Shown: piece by piece, positions 8,901-16,880 of the stretch
Layout of the letters: the number at the start of each line of letters is the position of its first letter
Numbering within the stretch: the first letter of the stretch is position 1
Program-made: the position numbers and the translations under genes
Notes under the pieces: model-generated
Database searches by the model: none
What the model was told of the DNA's origin: nothing
Seen by the model: only the letters and a program-made list of their open reading frames with translations
Assembly: GCA_910589025.1 (NCBI GenBank)
Contig: CAJURM010000006.1
Location: 1-64,000 of the forward strand
Length of the DNA stretch: 64,000 nt
Source: an uncultured Odoribacter sp.
GTDB taxonomy: Bacteria; Bacteroidota; Bacteroidia; Bacteroidales; Marinifilaceae
Reading direction: 5' to 3'

Positions 8901-10682
8901 ATACACTTTTGAAGTAATCTGCTCTATCTCTTCTATGTTCTGCAACACCTCCTCATACCGCCGTATCCTCTCGTCCGTCCGCTCCAGCGTATATCCCGAA
9001 GGAGAGGTAACATACACGTTAAACGTATCCGTCTCCACCTCTTTCAGCGTATTCAGCGAAAGCGTCAGCGACAAAACCACCGTAACAACCAGAAGCAGCA
9101 GTGTAAGTATCACCACCTGTGCCGGCTTACGCAGGCACATCTTTAAAATCGCAATATACATCTGTACGGGACGGCTGTGTAAAGAAGGCACACGGAAATC
9201 CACATCGCTGTCCCTCTTCGTCATGAAATAATTCACCGCCATCGGTACCAGCAGCAACGCCACCACTAAAGAAACAAGCAAAGTAGAGATAATAGACACC
9301 CCGACATGTTCCCCGATTAACTTCACCATGAAATTATCAGCAAACAAGAAAGGCAAAAACACGGTAATCGTGGTCAGTGTTGCCGCAAAAATCGACTTCC
9401 ACACCTCTTGTGTACCCCGGACAGCCGCTTCGTCGCCGGATTCACCCAACGAACGGTGGCGGAAAATATTCTCCATCACCACCACCGAGTTATCCAGCAG
9501 CATCCCCACCGCCAACGCAATACCTGTCAGCGTCAACGTATTGATACTGATGTCCGCGAGATAGAAAAAATAAAACGATGAAAACACGGAAATCGGTATC
9601 GCAAAAGCAATAATCGTCACGATTTTGAAATTCCGAAGGAACAGATAAAGGATGAAAATAGCCAATACGGCTCCCGTCAGACCTAAATTCACAATCGTAT
9701 CGATATTGCTGCTCATCGTCTCCGCCACATCCATATCGACTTTTATCTCCACATTCTTGACCGCCAGCTCCCGGTTCAGCCTGTCAATCTCTTCCCGCAC
9801 CCGCCCCGACAATTCAATCACATTCACCTGGGGCGACTTCGATACCACACACGTAATCACCTCTTTTCCGTTCACCCGCGAATAAGACTCCTCGTCCTTG
9901 ATGCCGAAATGAATTTCCGCAATGTCTTTCAACAGCACAGGCCCCTCCGCCACAACAATATTCCCGATGTCCTCCGTTTTCAGATATTCTGCCGTGACAT
10001 TCACAAAAAAGCGTTTGTTATTTTCATACACGGCTCCCGCAAAGCTCTTTTCCGCCATGTTGCGGCTAATCATCGTACTGATCTGCGAACGGGTTAACTT
10101 CAGCGCATCACACTTGCCTTCATCCAGAATCACCTCGATGCTCTTCTGACGTCCCCCCATCACGGTTACCCCCGCAATCCCTTCCACATTCTCCAGTTCC
10201 GGAACAATATCCGCATCCGTAATACTCCGCACATAATCAATGTCATCATCACTCAACACAAAAAGCGTCATAAACTGGGAATTGACCATCCCCGTCGGAG
10301 CCTTGTTCACCATCACCTGAAACTCGTCCGGAATATTGGAAGCAAGCGACTTAATCTTTTCCTCCAGTTTAAGGTAGGCATATTTCACGTCCGTCCCCTT
10401 CACAAAAGAAACGGTAATCCGGGCATTCCGGGTAGAAATGCGGGTCTCTATCTTTTCCACTCCCTCCAGCGTACTGATTACCCCCTCTACAGGTATCGCC
10501 GCCTGATTCTCGATGTATTTCGGGTCCAGCTCGGTCGTCGCCCCGATATTCACGCTCAATACCGGCAACTCCGCATTGGGATACAACTCCATCGGCAAAT
10601 AGCTGTATGAAAAATACCCCATCAATGTTAATCCGATGAATAACATCGATATCAAAACCCGTCTCTTAATCAATCTGTTCAT
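5937..10682 (-). CDS. RND efflux permease fused to an ABC transporter ATPase (1,581 residues)
   Basis: The reading frame is continuous. Residues 1-~1040 are a complete AcrB/HAE1-type RND pump: N-terminal helix, two porter halves, TM4 motif GMLLDNSVVVMEN (Asp397, with Asn398 in place of the second Asp) and TM10 motif GIVVNNSIILIDY. After two more helices an ABC domain begins with IRIQNLVKIYG (A-loop Tyr1117). It is then interrupted by ~180 residues holding about four helices (from LRVLLWLVPMVAFLF to MFTLLWYLGIQV), and resumes at FKALNAVSLDI (~1297). Walker A GPNGAGKTT is at 1316-1324, the Q-loop Gln at 1363, signature FSGGM at 1416-1420, Walker B VVDEP at 1438-1442 and the switch His at 1472, so the ATPase looks intact. 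Canonical RND pumps end near residue 1050. It follows the S23-like gene and precedes an ABC-2-like protein. The substrate is unknown. Confidence 0.93.
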   Translation of the reverse strand: MNRLIKRRVLISMLFIGLTLMGYFSYSYLPMELYPNAELPVLSVNIGATTELDPKYIENQAAIPVEGVISTLEGVEKIETRISTRNARITVSFVKGTDVKYAYLKLEEKIKSLASNIPDEFQVMVNKAPTGMVNSQFMTLFVLSDDDIDYVRSITDADIVPELENVEGIAGVTVMGGRQKSIEVILDEGKCDALKLTRSQISTMISRNMAEKSFAGAVYENNKRFFVNVTAEYLKTEDIGNIVVAEGPVLLKDIAEIHFGIKDEESYSRVNGKEVITCVVSKSPQVNVIELSGRVREEIDRLNRELAVKNVEIKVDMDVAETMSSNIDTIVNLGLTGAVLAIFILYLFLRNFKIVTIIAFAIPISVFSSFYFFYLADISINTLTLTGIALAVGMLLDNSVVVMENIFRHRSLGESGDEAAVRGTQEVWKSIFAATLTTITVFLPFLFADNFMVKLIGEHVGVSIISTLLVSLVVALLLVPMAVNYFMTKRDSDVDFRVPSLHSRPVQMYIAILKMCLRKPAQVVILTLLLLVVTVVLSLTLSLNTLKEVETDTFNVYVTSPSGYTLERTDERIRRYEEVLQNIEEIEQITSKVYAADANVTVKLKKDYEKLNHKTIQQLKNEVLSCAYRLRMWDVSLEARSSSENFQGGGGDALMGGSEELLKLMGMGNQRERIVIKGQDYEKMRNLAEYVQYQLQDLENINYAWVSSSRGKPESRVQFDGYLMGIYDVTPANVVTELTNFAPENTTQIKYKAGDEEYDIIIKDKSYAEAKEEDKKPVRSLEDLRNLDVTNDKGSLVELRSFSTINLTWGQGEINRVNQDKTIEVSYRFISDVNESKEFLETARTEIDELVQKLDIPSGLAVEVVHEEDTTSDFSFLILAAFVIIYMILASVFESLSAPVVLMFAIPLAAIGSLLALLFTGYSLMNANVMIGFIILIGIVVNNSIILIDYTSILRRRGNRKQRALIVAGVSRLRPILITAITTIVAMVPLAMGKGEFVAGLGAPFAITVIGGLSMSTLLTLVIIPTLYSGMEDALKRLRTQSLFMKVLQIALMTGAVVCIVLFVDSLLWRVGYLIGAVILIPGVTWFMEGSLRQANRAIIPPEEEIVIRIQNLVKIYGQPSEFMQEWMSGLRIRERLGLKEEYGHWRDLRVLLWLVPMVAFLFYFVYMYQESAFWAYLFGVLFWILAVKVLDIVREFTDNRGRRFWAKMLKKIRWAVYYFTPLVTLVWGEIALYSGGLVVMFTLLWYLGIQVKYLSDRIHKYNINIDLIDGRFRGIRKGFYRLATKIPVIGYKKKPFKALNAVSLDIHTGMFGLLGPNGAGKTTLMRIICGVFEQSYGKIFINGIDTQQKREELQGLIGYLPQEFGTYENLTSWQFLEYQALLKGIYDKETRQKRIREVLEAVHMYENKDRKIGGFSGGMKQRIGIAQTLLNLPRILVVDEPTAGLDPRERIRFRNLLVELSRNRIVIFSTHIIEDIASSCNQVGVINKGSVKYLGTPSDMANIAQDVTWVFEIPAEEFDALPSDLLIVHHIRLGENIRVRCLSETQPVPNAERTNPVLEDSYLWLLRGVKLAGNEQIITQ

Positions 10683-10692
10683 AATAACTTAT

Positions 10693-10735
10693 GTTGAAGA
10701 AGTTGAAACGTTGAAAAAGTTGAAACGTTGAAAAG
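10693..10735. repeat. GTTGAA array (R3), left bracket of the S23-like gene
   Basis: Five consecutive GTTGAA-headed units of 8-9 bp (GTTGAAGAA, GTTGAAAC, GTTGAAAAA, GTTGAAAC, GTTGAAAAG) form a 17-bp-period tandem array. It sits between the end of the four-helix-bundle gene and the start of the RND-ABC gene. It is inverted with respect to the array at 11099-11168, so the two bracket the intervening gene. Confidence 0.9.
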
Positions 10736-11098
10736 CTAATCCTGCTTTCGGTCTAAATAATTCAGTAAATTATAAATACCGACAGAAAGCATTTTACATT
10801 TTTCCTGCAATTTTTCTACTTTCAATTTCTCCATATAATTCAAATCCGACGCAATATATAACATACTCCTCACCTCCCCGCAACTTCCCTTCGCTATTAA
10901 TAAAAATCTCTTAAACATAGAAACAGAACCAGCCTCCGCCCCCTCCGCAATATTATTCATAACGGATACTGCCGCCCGCTGAATCTGATCATTAAATCCA
11001 TAATCCCTCACCCCTCCGGTAAAAGCATAAATCTCCCCCACCAACTCCCTGGCATCCTGCCATATCTTAAACTCCTCAAAATACTTCACCGTCCCCAT
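10736..11098 (-). CDS. Four-helix bundle protein (S23 / 23S-IVP family)
   Basis: The 120-residue all-helical protein has the family hallmarks FEEFKIWQDARELVGEIY near the N-terminus, FNDQIQRAAVSVMNNIAEGAEAG in the middle and an L-rich C-terminal helix. The family (TIGR02436) was first seen as ORFs in 23S rRNA intervening sequences; free-standing copies are frequent in Bacteroidota, and it is related to the Avd accessory protein of diversity-generating retroelements. Its molecular role is not settled. Here it sits inside an efflux operon between two RND genes, yet it is flanked on both sides by inverted GTTGAA arrays and has no evident link to transport. This suggests a later insertion. The upstream array supplies its 5' untranslated region. 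Confidence 0.9.
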   Translation of the reverse strand: MGTVKYFEEFKIWQDARELVGEIYAFTGGVRDYGFNDQIQRAAVSVMNNIAEGAEAGSVSMFKRFLLIAKGSCGEVRSMLYIASDLNYMEKLKVEKLQEKCKMLSVGIYNLLNYLDRKQD

Positions 11099-11168
11099 CT
11101 TTTCAACTCTTCAACCCTTTCAACTTTTTTCAACCTTTTCAACTTTTTTCAACCTTTTCAACTCTTAA
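11099..11168. repeat. TTCAAC array (R4), right bracket of the S23-like gene
   Basis: Eight units ending in AAC, most reading TTTTCAAC with lengths of 8-10 bp, lie directly upstream of the S23-like start. On the minus strand they read as a ~19-bp period of AGTTGAAAAGG and TTGAAAAA words. The array overlaps the last codons of the RND gene at 11139, supplying its C-terminal RVEKVEKS and its stop codon. Together with R3 it makes an inverted pair around the S23-like gene. Confidence 0.9.
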
Positions 11169-14100
11169 ACCTTTCTTATCAAAAACACAATACACGCAAG
11201 GAATCACCACCAACGTCAAAAGGGTTGAAGTCACCAACCCGCCGATGACAGCCAATGCCATCGGGGAACGCAGAGAGGCGCCCTCACCGAAGCCGAAGCA
11301 CATCGGCAACAAAGCGAGAATCGTTGTCAGGCTCGTCATGATAATCGGGCGGATTCGCTGTTGCGCCGCACTCATAATCGCTTCATTCAACTCCACACCC
11401 TGCGCTTTCAGTTGGTTAATGCGGTCCACCAAAATAATCGAACTGTTCACGGCAATACCCGCCAACATAATCAAACCGATAAACGCCATCATATTCAACG
11501 TTTCGCCCAAAAGCAGGAACGCCCAGATGCTTCCCACTCCCGCCAGCGGTATCGTCAACAAAATCGTAAACGGATGGCGCAGCGACTCGAACTGCGAAGC
11601 CATTACCATGTACACCAAAATCACGGAAAGTATCAATGCGAAACTCAAACCGCCGAACGACTCCGCCCGTTTTTCCTCCTCACCCGTGATTTTAGCGGAG
11701 TATTTTGCAGGAAACTCCACCTCCTCCAACACCGCATTCACGGCAGGCGTCACCTGACCTAAAGAGTAGCCTTTGCGCAACATAGCCGTCACCTGACCCA
11801 CCCGGTTCTGATTATTCCGGCTGATTTCCCTCGGCGCGGAAGTCACCTTCACTTCCGCCACTTCCCCCAGACGGTATTTCTTATTTCCCTGCACAATCTC
11901 CACGTCCTGCAAGTCTTTCAACGATACCTCCGGCACTTTTATCTCAATATCCACCGGTTCGCCCTGTGTCTCATAACTGCCCGCCACCTTACCGTTGAGC
12001 TTCTCACTCACCTGCTGGGCCACCGTAGAAATATCCACGCCATAAATACCGCTCCGCAATCGGTCGATGGCAATATCCACCTCCGGCGCACCTTTCTCCA
12101 TCGACGTACTGACATCATAAATGCCTTCTATCGCCATAATCTTCTCCTTCACCTCTTCACACAGTTCCTCCAGCACTTCTATCTCTTCGCCCTTGATTTC
12201 CACCACTAACGGCGCTCCCTCCGTACCCAATGCACTTTGCAAAGCCGACTGTTCTTTTTCGTACGTAATCTCCACATCCTTCGGCATATCGGCATTCGCA
12301 TTCAAGGCGGAAATCAGATAATCCGCGTCCATTCCGGACTCTTTTTTCAGCTTCACCTGAACCACCGCCTGATGGTCTTCCCCCGCCTTTCCGTCCTGTT
12401 GCGTATCGGTATTGGAAGGTCCCACCAACGTATATATCCATTCCAGGTTATCTCCTCCCAGGTCCCGGATCATATTCTCTATCGAAGCGGCAGCATAATC
12501 CGTCGTCTTCAACTTCGTCCCCGGTTCCAGGGTAATATTCACGCTGAACTCGCGCGACTCCGCCTTGGGCATAAACTCCATGCCGATAAACGGCAACATC
12601 AGATAAGAGAGCACCACCAGCAAAAATGCCGTCACAATTACCGCATAACGACGGCGCAACAAACGTCCCACGAAGCGACCGTAACCTTTAATCTGCACCG
12701 ATTTTTTCTCCGTCTTGCCCCGTTGCACAAACTTCGACGACAACATCGGAATAAAAAGAATCGCCACAAAAAGGGAAGACAACAGTGAAAAAGTCACCGT
12801 CCAGGCCTGTTCCTTAAACAACTCTCCCGCCGCCCCCTGTATATAGACAATCGGCAAAAATACCACAATCGTCGTCAAGGTCGAGGAAGTAATCGCACCC
12901 GACACCTCCGAAGCACCCCGGATTGCCGCCTCCTTCGCCGAAAGCCCGTTCTCCAGATTCCGGAAAATATTCTCCATCACCACAATCGCATTGTCCACCA
13001 GCATCCCCGCTCCCAACGCCAGTCCGCCCAATGTCATAATGTTCAGAGTCAACCCGTTAAAATACATCAGATTAAACGTTGCTATAATTGAAATCGGTAT
13101 CGAGACACTTACAATCAGCGTCGTATTGATGCGGCGTAAAAAGACATACAGGATAATCACCGCCAACAGGATACCCATCACCGCGGAATCCTTTACCTCG
13201 CCTATCGATGCGCCGATAAATTCCCCCTGGTCGCTGATGACGTCAAAGTGATACCCCGGCATACTTTTCTGCAACTCGTCCAGTTTTTTCCGGATATTGT
13301 CCACCGCCTTCACCGTATTGTATTTATTCTCCTTGTAAATACTCAATCCCAGGCAGCGGTCGCCATTAAAACGGGCAATGTTATCCGGCTCTTTATTCAA
13401 CTGCTGTACATACCCTATATCCCGCAGATACACAGGTGATTTTACATTGGAGGCACCGTTAACAGAAGAGACCGTCCCCGTTTCCGCAGAACCGCCCGTC
13501 GCTTCTTTGAAAGCAACGATAATGTTTCCGATATCTTCAATATTTTTTATCAAACTCACCCCCTTGACCGTGTACTGGATGTCTTCATTCACGATGGTAC
13601 CTCCCGAAACATTCCGGTTCACGCTCTCTATTTTCGATGCCACATCCGCCACCGTCAGGTTAAATGCTTCCAATAAATAAGGATCCGTTTTTATCTCAAT
13701 GTAAGCATTTTCCTGTCCGTTCAATTGAATATCCGCCACCCCGTCCAACCGCACCAACTCACTCCGCATATAGTTCTCTGCAATCTTCCGGAGTTCGTTC
13801 ATATCCTGTATCTCACTATGCCTTAAAGCAATAATCATCACAGGCGTAGCGTTGGCATCGTAGCGCGACACATTCAGCGAGGTCACCTCACTATTCTGGG
13901 CTATCTGCGACAAATTCCGTTGCAAATCCAGAAAAGCGGCATCCATATCCTGGTCCCAGTCATATTCTACCGTAATCGTAGCAGCTCCCGCCCGGCAACT
14001 GCTCGAAACATTCTTTACCCCGTCCTGACGGGCAGCTAATGCCTCCACATTCTTGACAAACTGCTTCTCCATCTCCTCCGGCGGACGCTCTCCCGCCTTT

Positions 14101-14249
14101 AATTCCACATACAACGCAGGATTTTTCAAATCCGGAAACAAATCCGTACCCAATTTATTGTAAGAGATTACCCCCAGCAAACAAATGGCGAGGGTAAGCA
14201 TCAGTACGGTTACCGGATACTTTACCGCAAATTTTGTAATCTGATTCAT
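11139..14249 (-). CDS. Efflux RND transporter permease (AcrB/HAE1 type)
   Basis: The 1,036-residue protein is a normal-length RND inner-membrane pump driven by the proton gradient. It has the N-terminal helix, two large periplasmic porter loops, TM4 motif GMLVDNAIVVMEN (Asp419, Asn420) and TM10 motif MLAGIAVNSSIILVD. It starts 19 bp after the adaptor gene, which in turn follows a TolC gene, giving a complete tripartite pump. The single acidic residue in TM4 (DN instead of DD) is shared with the fused pump downstream. Its last eight residues are encoded inside the GTTGAA repeat array, so the original C-terminus may have been replaced when that array arrived. Confidence 0.96.
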   Translation of the reverse strand: MNQITKFAVKYPVTVLMLTLAICLLGVISYNKLGTDLFPDLKNPALYVELKAGERPPEEMEKQFVKNVEALAARQDGVKNVSSSCRAGAATITVEYDWDQDMDAAFLDLQRNLSQIAQNSEVTSLNVSRYDANATPVMIIALRHSEIQDMNELRKIAENYMRSELVRLDGVADIQLNGQENAYIEIKTDPYLLEAFNLTVADVASKIESVNRNVSGGTIVNEDIQYTVKGVSLIKNIEDIGNIIVAFKEATGGSAETGTVSSVNGASNVKSPVYLRDIGYVQQLNKEPDNIARFNGDRCLGLSIYKENKYNTVKAVDNIRKKLDELQKSMPGYHFDVISDQGEFIGASIGEVKDSAVMGILLAVIILYVFLRRINTTLIVSVSIPISIIATFNLMYFNGLTLNIMTLGGLALGAGMLVDNAIVVMENIFRNLENGLSAKEAAIRGASEVSGAITSSTLTTIVVFLPIVYIQGAAGELFKEQAWTVTFSLLSSLFVAILFIPMLSSKFVQRGKTEKKSVQIKGYGRFVGRLLRRRYAVIVTAFLLVVLSYLMLPFIGMEFMPKAESREFSVNITLEPGTKLKTTDYAAASIENMIRDLGGDNLEWIYTLVGPSNTDTQQDGKAGEDHQAVVQVKLKKESGMDADYLISALNANADMPKDVEITYEKEQSALQSALGTEGAPLVVEIKGEEIEVLEELCEEVKEKIMAIEGIYDVSTSMEKGAPEVDIAIDRLRSGIYGVDISTVAQQVSEKLNGKVAGSYETQGEPVDIEIKVPEVSLKDLQDVEIVQGNKKYRLGEVAEVKVTSAPREISRNNQNRVGQVTAMLRKGYSLGQVTPAVNAVLEEVEFPAKYSAKITGEEEKRAESFGGLSFALILSVILVYMVMASQFESLRHPFTILLTIPLAGVGSIWAFLLLGETLNMMAFIGLIMLAGIAVNSSIILVDRINQLKAQGVELNEAIMSAAQQRIRPIIMTSLTTILALLPMCFGFGEGASLRSPMALAVIGGLVTSTLLTLVVIPCVYCVFDKKGLRVEKVEKS

Positions 14250-14268
14250 GCCATCGATTCTAAAATCA

Positions 14269-15327
14269 TCATTTCATCACTTTCACCCGGCTTCTGTCCC
14301 TCAGCCATTCATAGCCTTTCACGACCACACGGTCGCCCTTCTCCAAACCGCTCTTCACTTCAATATACTTGTCATCGCTAATACCCGTTTTAATGGTCTT
14401 TTCCACAGCAGCAGAACGGTCTACCGTAAACACAATCTGGTTCCCCCGACGCTTCGTGATAATATCTTTCGGAACAGAGAGAACAGAGTCCTTCTTCACC
14501 GTCACCACATCCGCTTTGGCAAACATGCCCGGACGCAGTTTCAGTTTCGGATTGTCAATCAGGATATAACCTAAGAACGTGCGGGTATCTTCATTAATTA
14601 CAGGCGACAACTGCGTCAGCTCCCCTTTCAGCGTATCCGATTTGATGTTGTAGTTCGTAATGTGTACCCGTTGTCCCACTTTCAGCTTCGGCATGGAATT
14701 TTCGGGGAACTGGGTTTCCACATACATCTTGCTGTAATCCATAATGCCCGCCATGACTTGTCCGGAAGCCACCTCCACATTCGGCGTGTAATAAGGCAGA
14801 TTTACAATCACCCCGTCAAAAGGAGCCTTGATTTCCATCTTGCTCAGGGTGATATACGCATTCTCGAGCGCCAACTTGGCATTGATATACGACGTTTCGG
14901 CGGTATTCACATCCTTTTGGGTAGCTCCTCCTTTTTCCAACAAGGTTTTCTGTCCTTCCCACTCTTTCTCCGCAATCTCTATCTGCAATTTTTTGCTTTC
15001 CAACTGCACATCGTTCTCATACTGTTTATTTTCCAACCGGATAATCACCGTGCCCTTGGCCACTGCATCACCCAACTGATAAGGTTTGCCCGTTTTCGGA
15101 TTGCGTTGCAGCACATAATTCCCCACCATCTCCGATTTGATTTCCGTCGTCTGGGTAGCCTTTGCCGTGCCCGTCGCGGTCACATACTCTTCAATCGTCC
15201 GGGGCTTCACCTCTTCCACCCACACCGGAGTCGTCGTTTCAGAAGAAGAACCGTCCTGATTTCTTCCGCAAGCGCACAAAAGCACACCTCCCAAAAATAA
15301 CCCGATTGCCTTTAAATAACTGTTCAT
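14269..15327 (-). CDS. RND efflux periplasmic adaptor (membrane fusion protein), lipoprotein
   Basis: The 352-residue protein has a lipoprotein signal ending LLCAC, so it is anchored in a membrane facing the periplasm. It follows the HlyD/AcrA order: lipoyl half (SEMVGNYVLQRN), alpha-helical hairpin (~residues 100-150 with EKEWEGQKTLLEKGGATQKDV), second lipoyl half (IKAPFDGVIVNLPYYTPNVEVASG), beta-barrel and membrane-proximal domain (FTVDRSAAVEKTIKTGISDDKYIEVKSGLEKGDRVVVKG). It bridges the RND pump and TolC encoded on either side. It is the only adaptor in the operon, so it may serve both RND pumps. Confidence 0.95.
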   Translation of the reverse strand: MNSYLKAIGLFLGGVLLCACGRNQDGSSSETTTPVWVEEVKPRTIEEYVTATGTAKATQTTEIKSEMVGNYVLQRNPKTGKPYQLGDAVAKGTVIIRLENKQYENDVQLESKKLQIEIAEKEWEGQKTLLEKGGATQKDVNTAETSYINAKLALENAYITLSKMEIKAPFDGVIVNLPYYTPNVEVASGQVMAGIMDYSKMYVETQFPENSMPKLKVGQRVHITNYNIKSDTLKGELTQLSPVINEDTRTFLGYILIDNPKLKLRPGMFAKADVVTVKKDSVLSVPKDIITKRRGNQIVFTVDRSAAVEKTIKTGISDDKYIEVKSGLEKGDRVVVKGYEWLRDRSRVKVMK

Positions 15328-15363
15328 GATATCTCGATTTATAAAATTTACACTTTCCGATGA

Positions 15364-16854
15364 TTATCTTCTTTCCCTTCCGCTGCTTACCTCTACGGGC
15401 AAATAAGACTGCGATGTCTCAAAGTCCCACAACGTCTGAATCTTCAGATTCAGCAACTCCAGCTTATAACTGATAATCGCATTCGTATACTCCTGTTTCG
15501 CCGTCGTCAACTGCGACTGATATTGCTGCAACTCCATACCCGTCAAATCCCCGTTCCGGTATTTTTCCAAATTGATGTCATACGTCCGCTCTGCATTTTC
15601 AATACTCTTTTTCCGGATATTAATCTGGTTAATCAATGTCGGCAGATTGCGGCACACCTGGCGGATGTTAATCGTAATCTCCTTTTTCTGCTCCTCCAAA
15701 TCCACTTCATCCGATTCCATCGCCAGTTTGCTGGACTGCACCCTTGCTTTCTTGGCTCCCCAGTCGAAAATCGGAATATTCAGCGAAATACCGAACTCCT
15801 CGTTGTCCGTCGGGTTATCATATACATTCGTCACCTTATCTCCCAAAGCATTCAATCCCACACGCGCCGTAATGCTCCCCTTAAACTCGCTCTCCGATTT
15901 TGCCCGGATGATTGCAAACACATCCCGTTCCAGTGTAATCTGTTTCTGTCTCAGCTCCATACGCTGTTCCAAACCGTGTTTTACAGCCTCCGAAGTATTG
16001 ACAGAAATAGGCTGCACCTCCGTATTCGGAAGCACCGCAATATCCTCGTCCAATGAAATACCCAAAAGCAAACGGAAGTTATCTTTCGCATTTTCGTAGT
16101 TGATTTCAGCAGTATAAACCGAAGACTGGCTCGTTGCCAAATTGACTTCCGCCTGATACAACTCCTCTTTCGCTACCAACCCGGCATCTACCTTATTCTT
16201 AATGATTCCGTAATTCTGCCGCTGATTCTCATATTCATCGCGGGCAATGCTCAGGTCTTTCTGGCGCTGGTAAACAGAATAGAAATCGGTCGTCACATTC
16301 CTTTCGATGGTGAGCTGCTGCATGGCGTAACTCAACTGCGCATTTTCCAGACTCAATTCCAGCTCTTTTAACTGCATCTTGGTGCGGTTATAAGTAAAAA
16401 TCGGCTGGTCAATCATCAGCGAAAGATTATGCGTAAATGCCGTACTCTTGCCGCCCGATGTCCGGTTGCTTGCATCCTGCCATGAAAAGTCGTTTACCAA
16501 CGACACCGTTCCGTCCGTCCATTTAATCGGTTGGCGGATAGCCAGCGAAGCATCGGCCCCCATCGACTTGCTGTCATACCATTTGCTGTTATAACTGTCA
16601 TACTGGCTTGTCCGGGAAAACCGGAAAGGATTTACCTCCAGAGCAAACTGCGATTTCAAAGACGCCTTTTGCGCTTTCAGGTTCAACTCGTTCTGTTGCA
16701 GGCTCAATTTACTCTGAATCAAAGAGGGACTGTTTTCAAAAGCGATTTTCAACGCTTTGTCCAAAGTCAGTATCTCCTGTGTAAAACCGTCCGGTACCCC
16801 CCACCAAGCAAAAAGGGCACACAACAAGGTCATTTTTCGCATCACATTCTTCAT
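15364..16854 (-). CDS. TolC family outer-membrane efflux protein
   Basis: The 496-residue protein has a Sec signal peptide followed by the typical TolC opening EILTLDKALKIAFENSPSLIQSKL. Two long helical repeat halves are rich in Q, N and L (for example NELNLKAQKASLKSQF and LTTAKQEYTNAIISYKLELLNLK). It should form the trimeric outer-membrane channel for the adjacent RND pumps and possibly the ABC permeases. It is 36 bp upstream of the adaptor gene in the operon order. Its length is usual for the family. Confidence 0.94.
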   Translation of the reverse strand: MKNVMRKMTLLCALFAWWGVPDGFTQEILTLDKALKIAFENSPSLIQSKLSLQQNELNLKAQKASLKSQFALEVNPFRFSRTSQYDSYNSKWYDSKSMGADASLAIRQPIKWTDGTVSLVNDFSWQDASNRTSGGKSTAFTHNLSLMIDQPIFTYNRTKMQLKELELSLENAQLSYAMQQLTIERNVTTDFYSVYQRQKDLSIARDEYENQRQNYGIIKNKVDAGLVAKEELYQAEVNLATSQSSVYTAEINYENAKDNFRLLLGISLDEDIAVLPNTEVQPISVNTSEAVKHGLEQRMELRQKQITLERDVFAIIRAKSESEFKGSITARVGLNALGDKVTNVYDNPTDNEEFGISLNIPIFDWGAKKARVQSSKLAMESDEVDLEEQKKEITINIRQVCRNLPTLINQINIRKKSIENAERTYDINLEKYRNGDLTGMELQQYQSQLTTAKQEYTNAIISYKLELLNLKIQTLWDFETSQSYLPVEVSSGRERR

Positions 16855-16880
16855 TTTTATCGCATTTCTAATTCATTGCA

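Noticed and set aside
10736..11098. Diversity-generating retroelement accessory gene (avd)
   Set aside because: The fold is related, but no reverse transcriptase or template/variable repeats are in the window.
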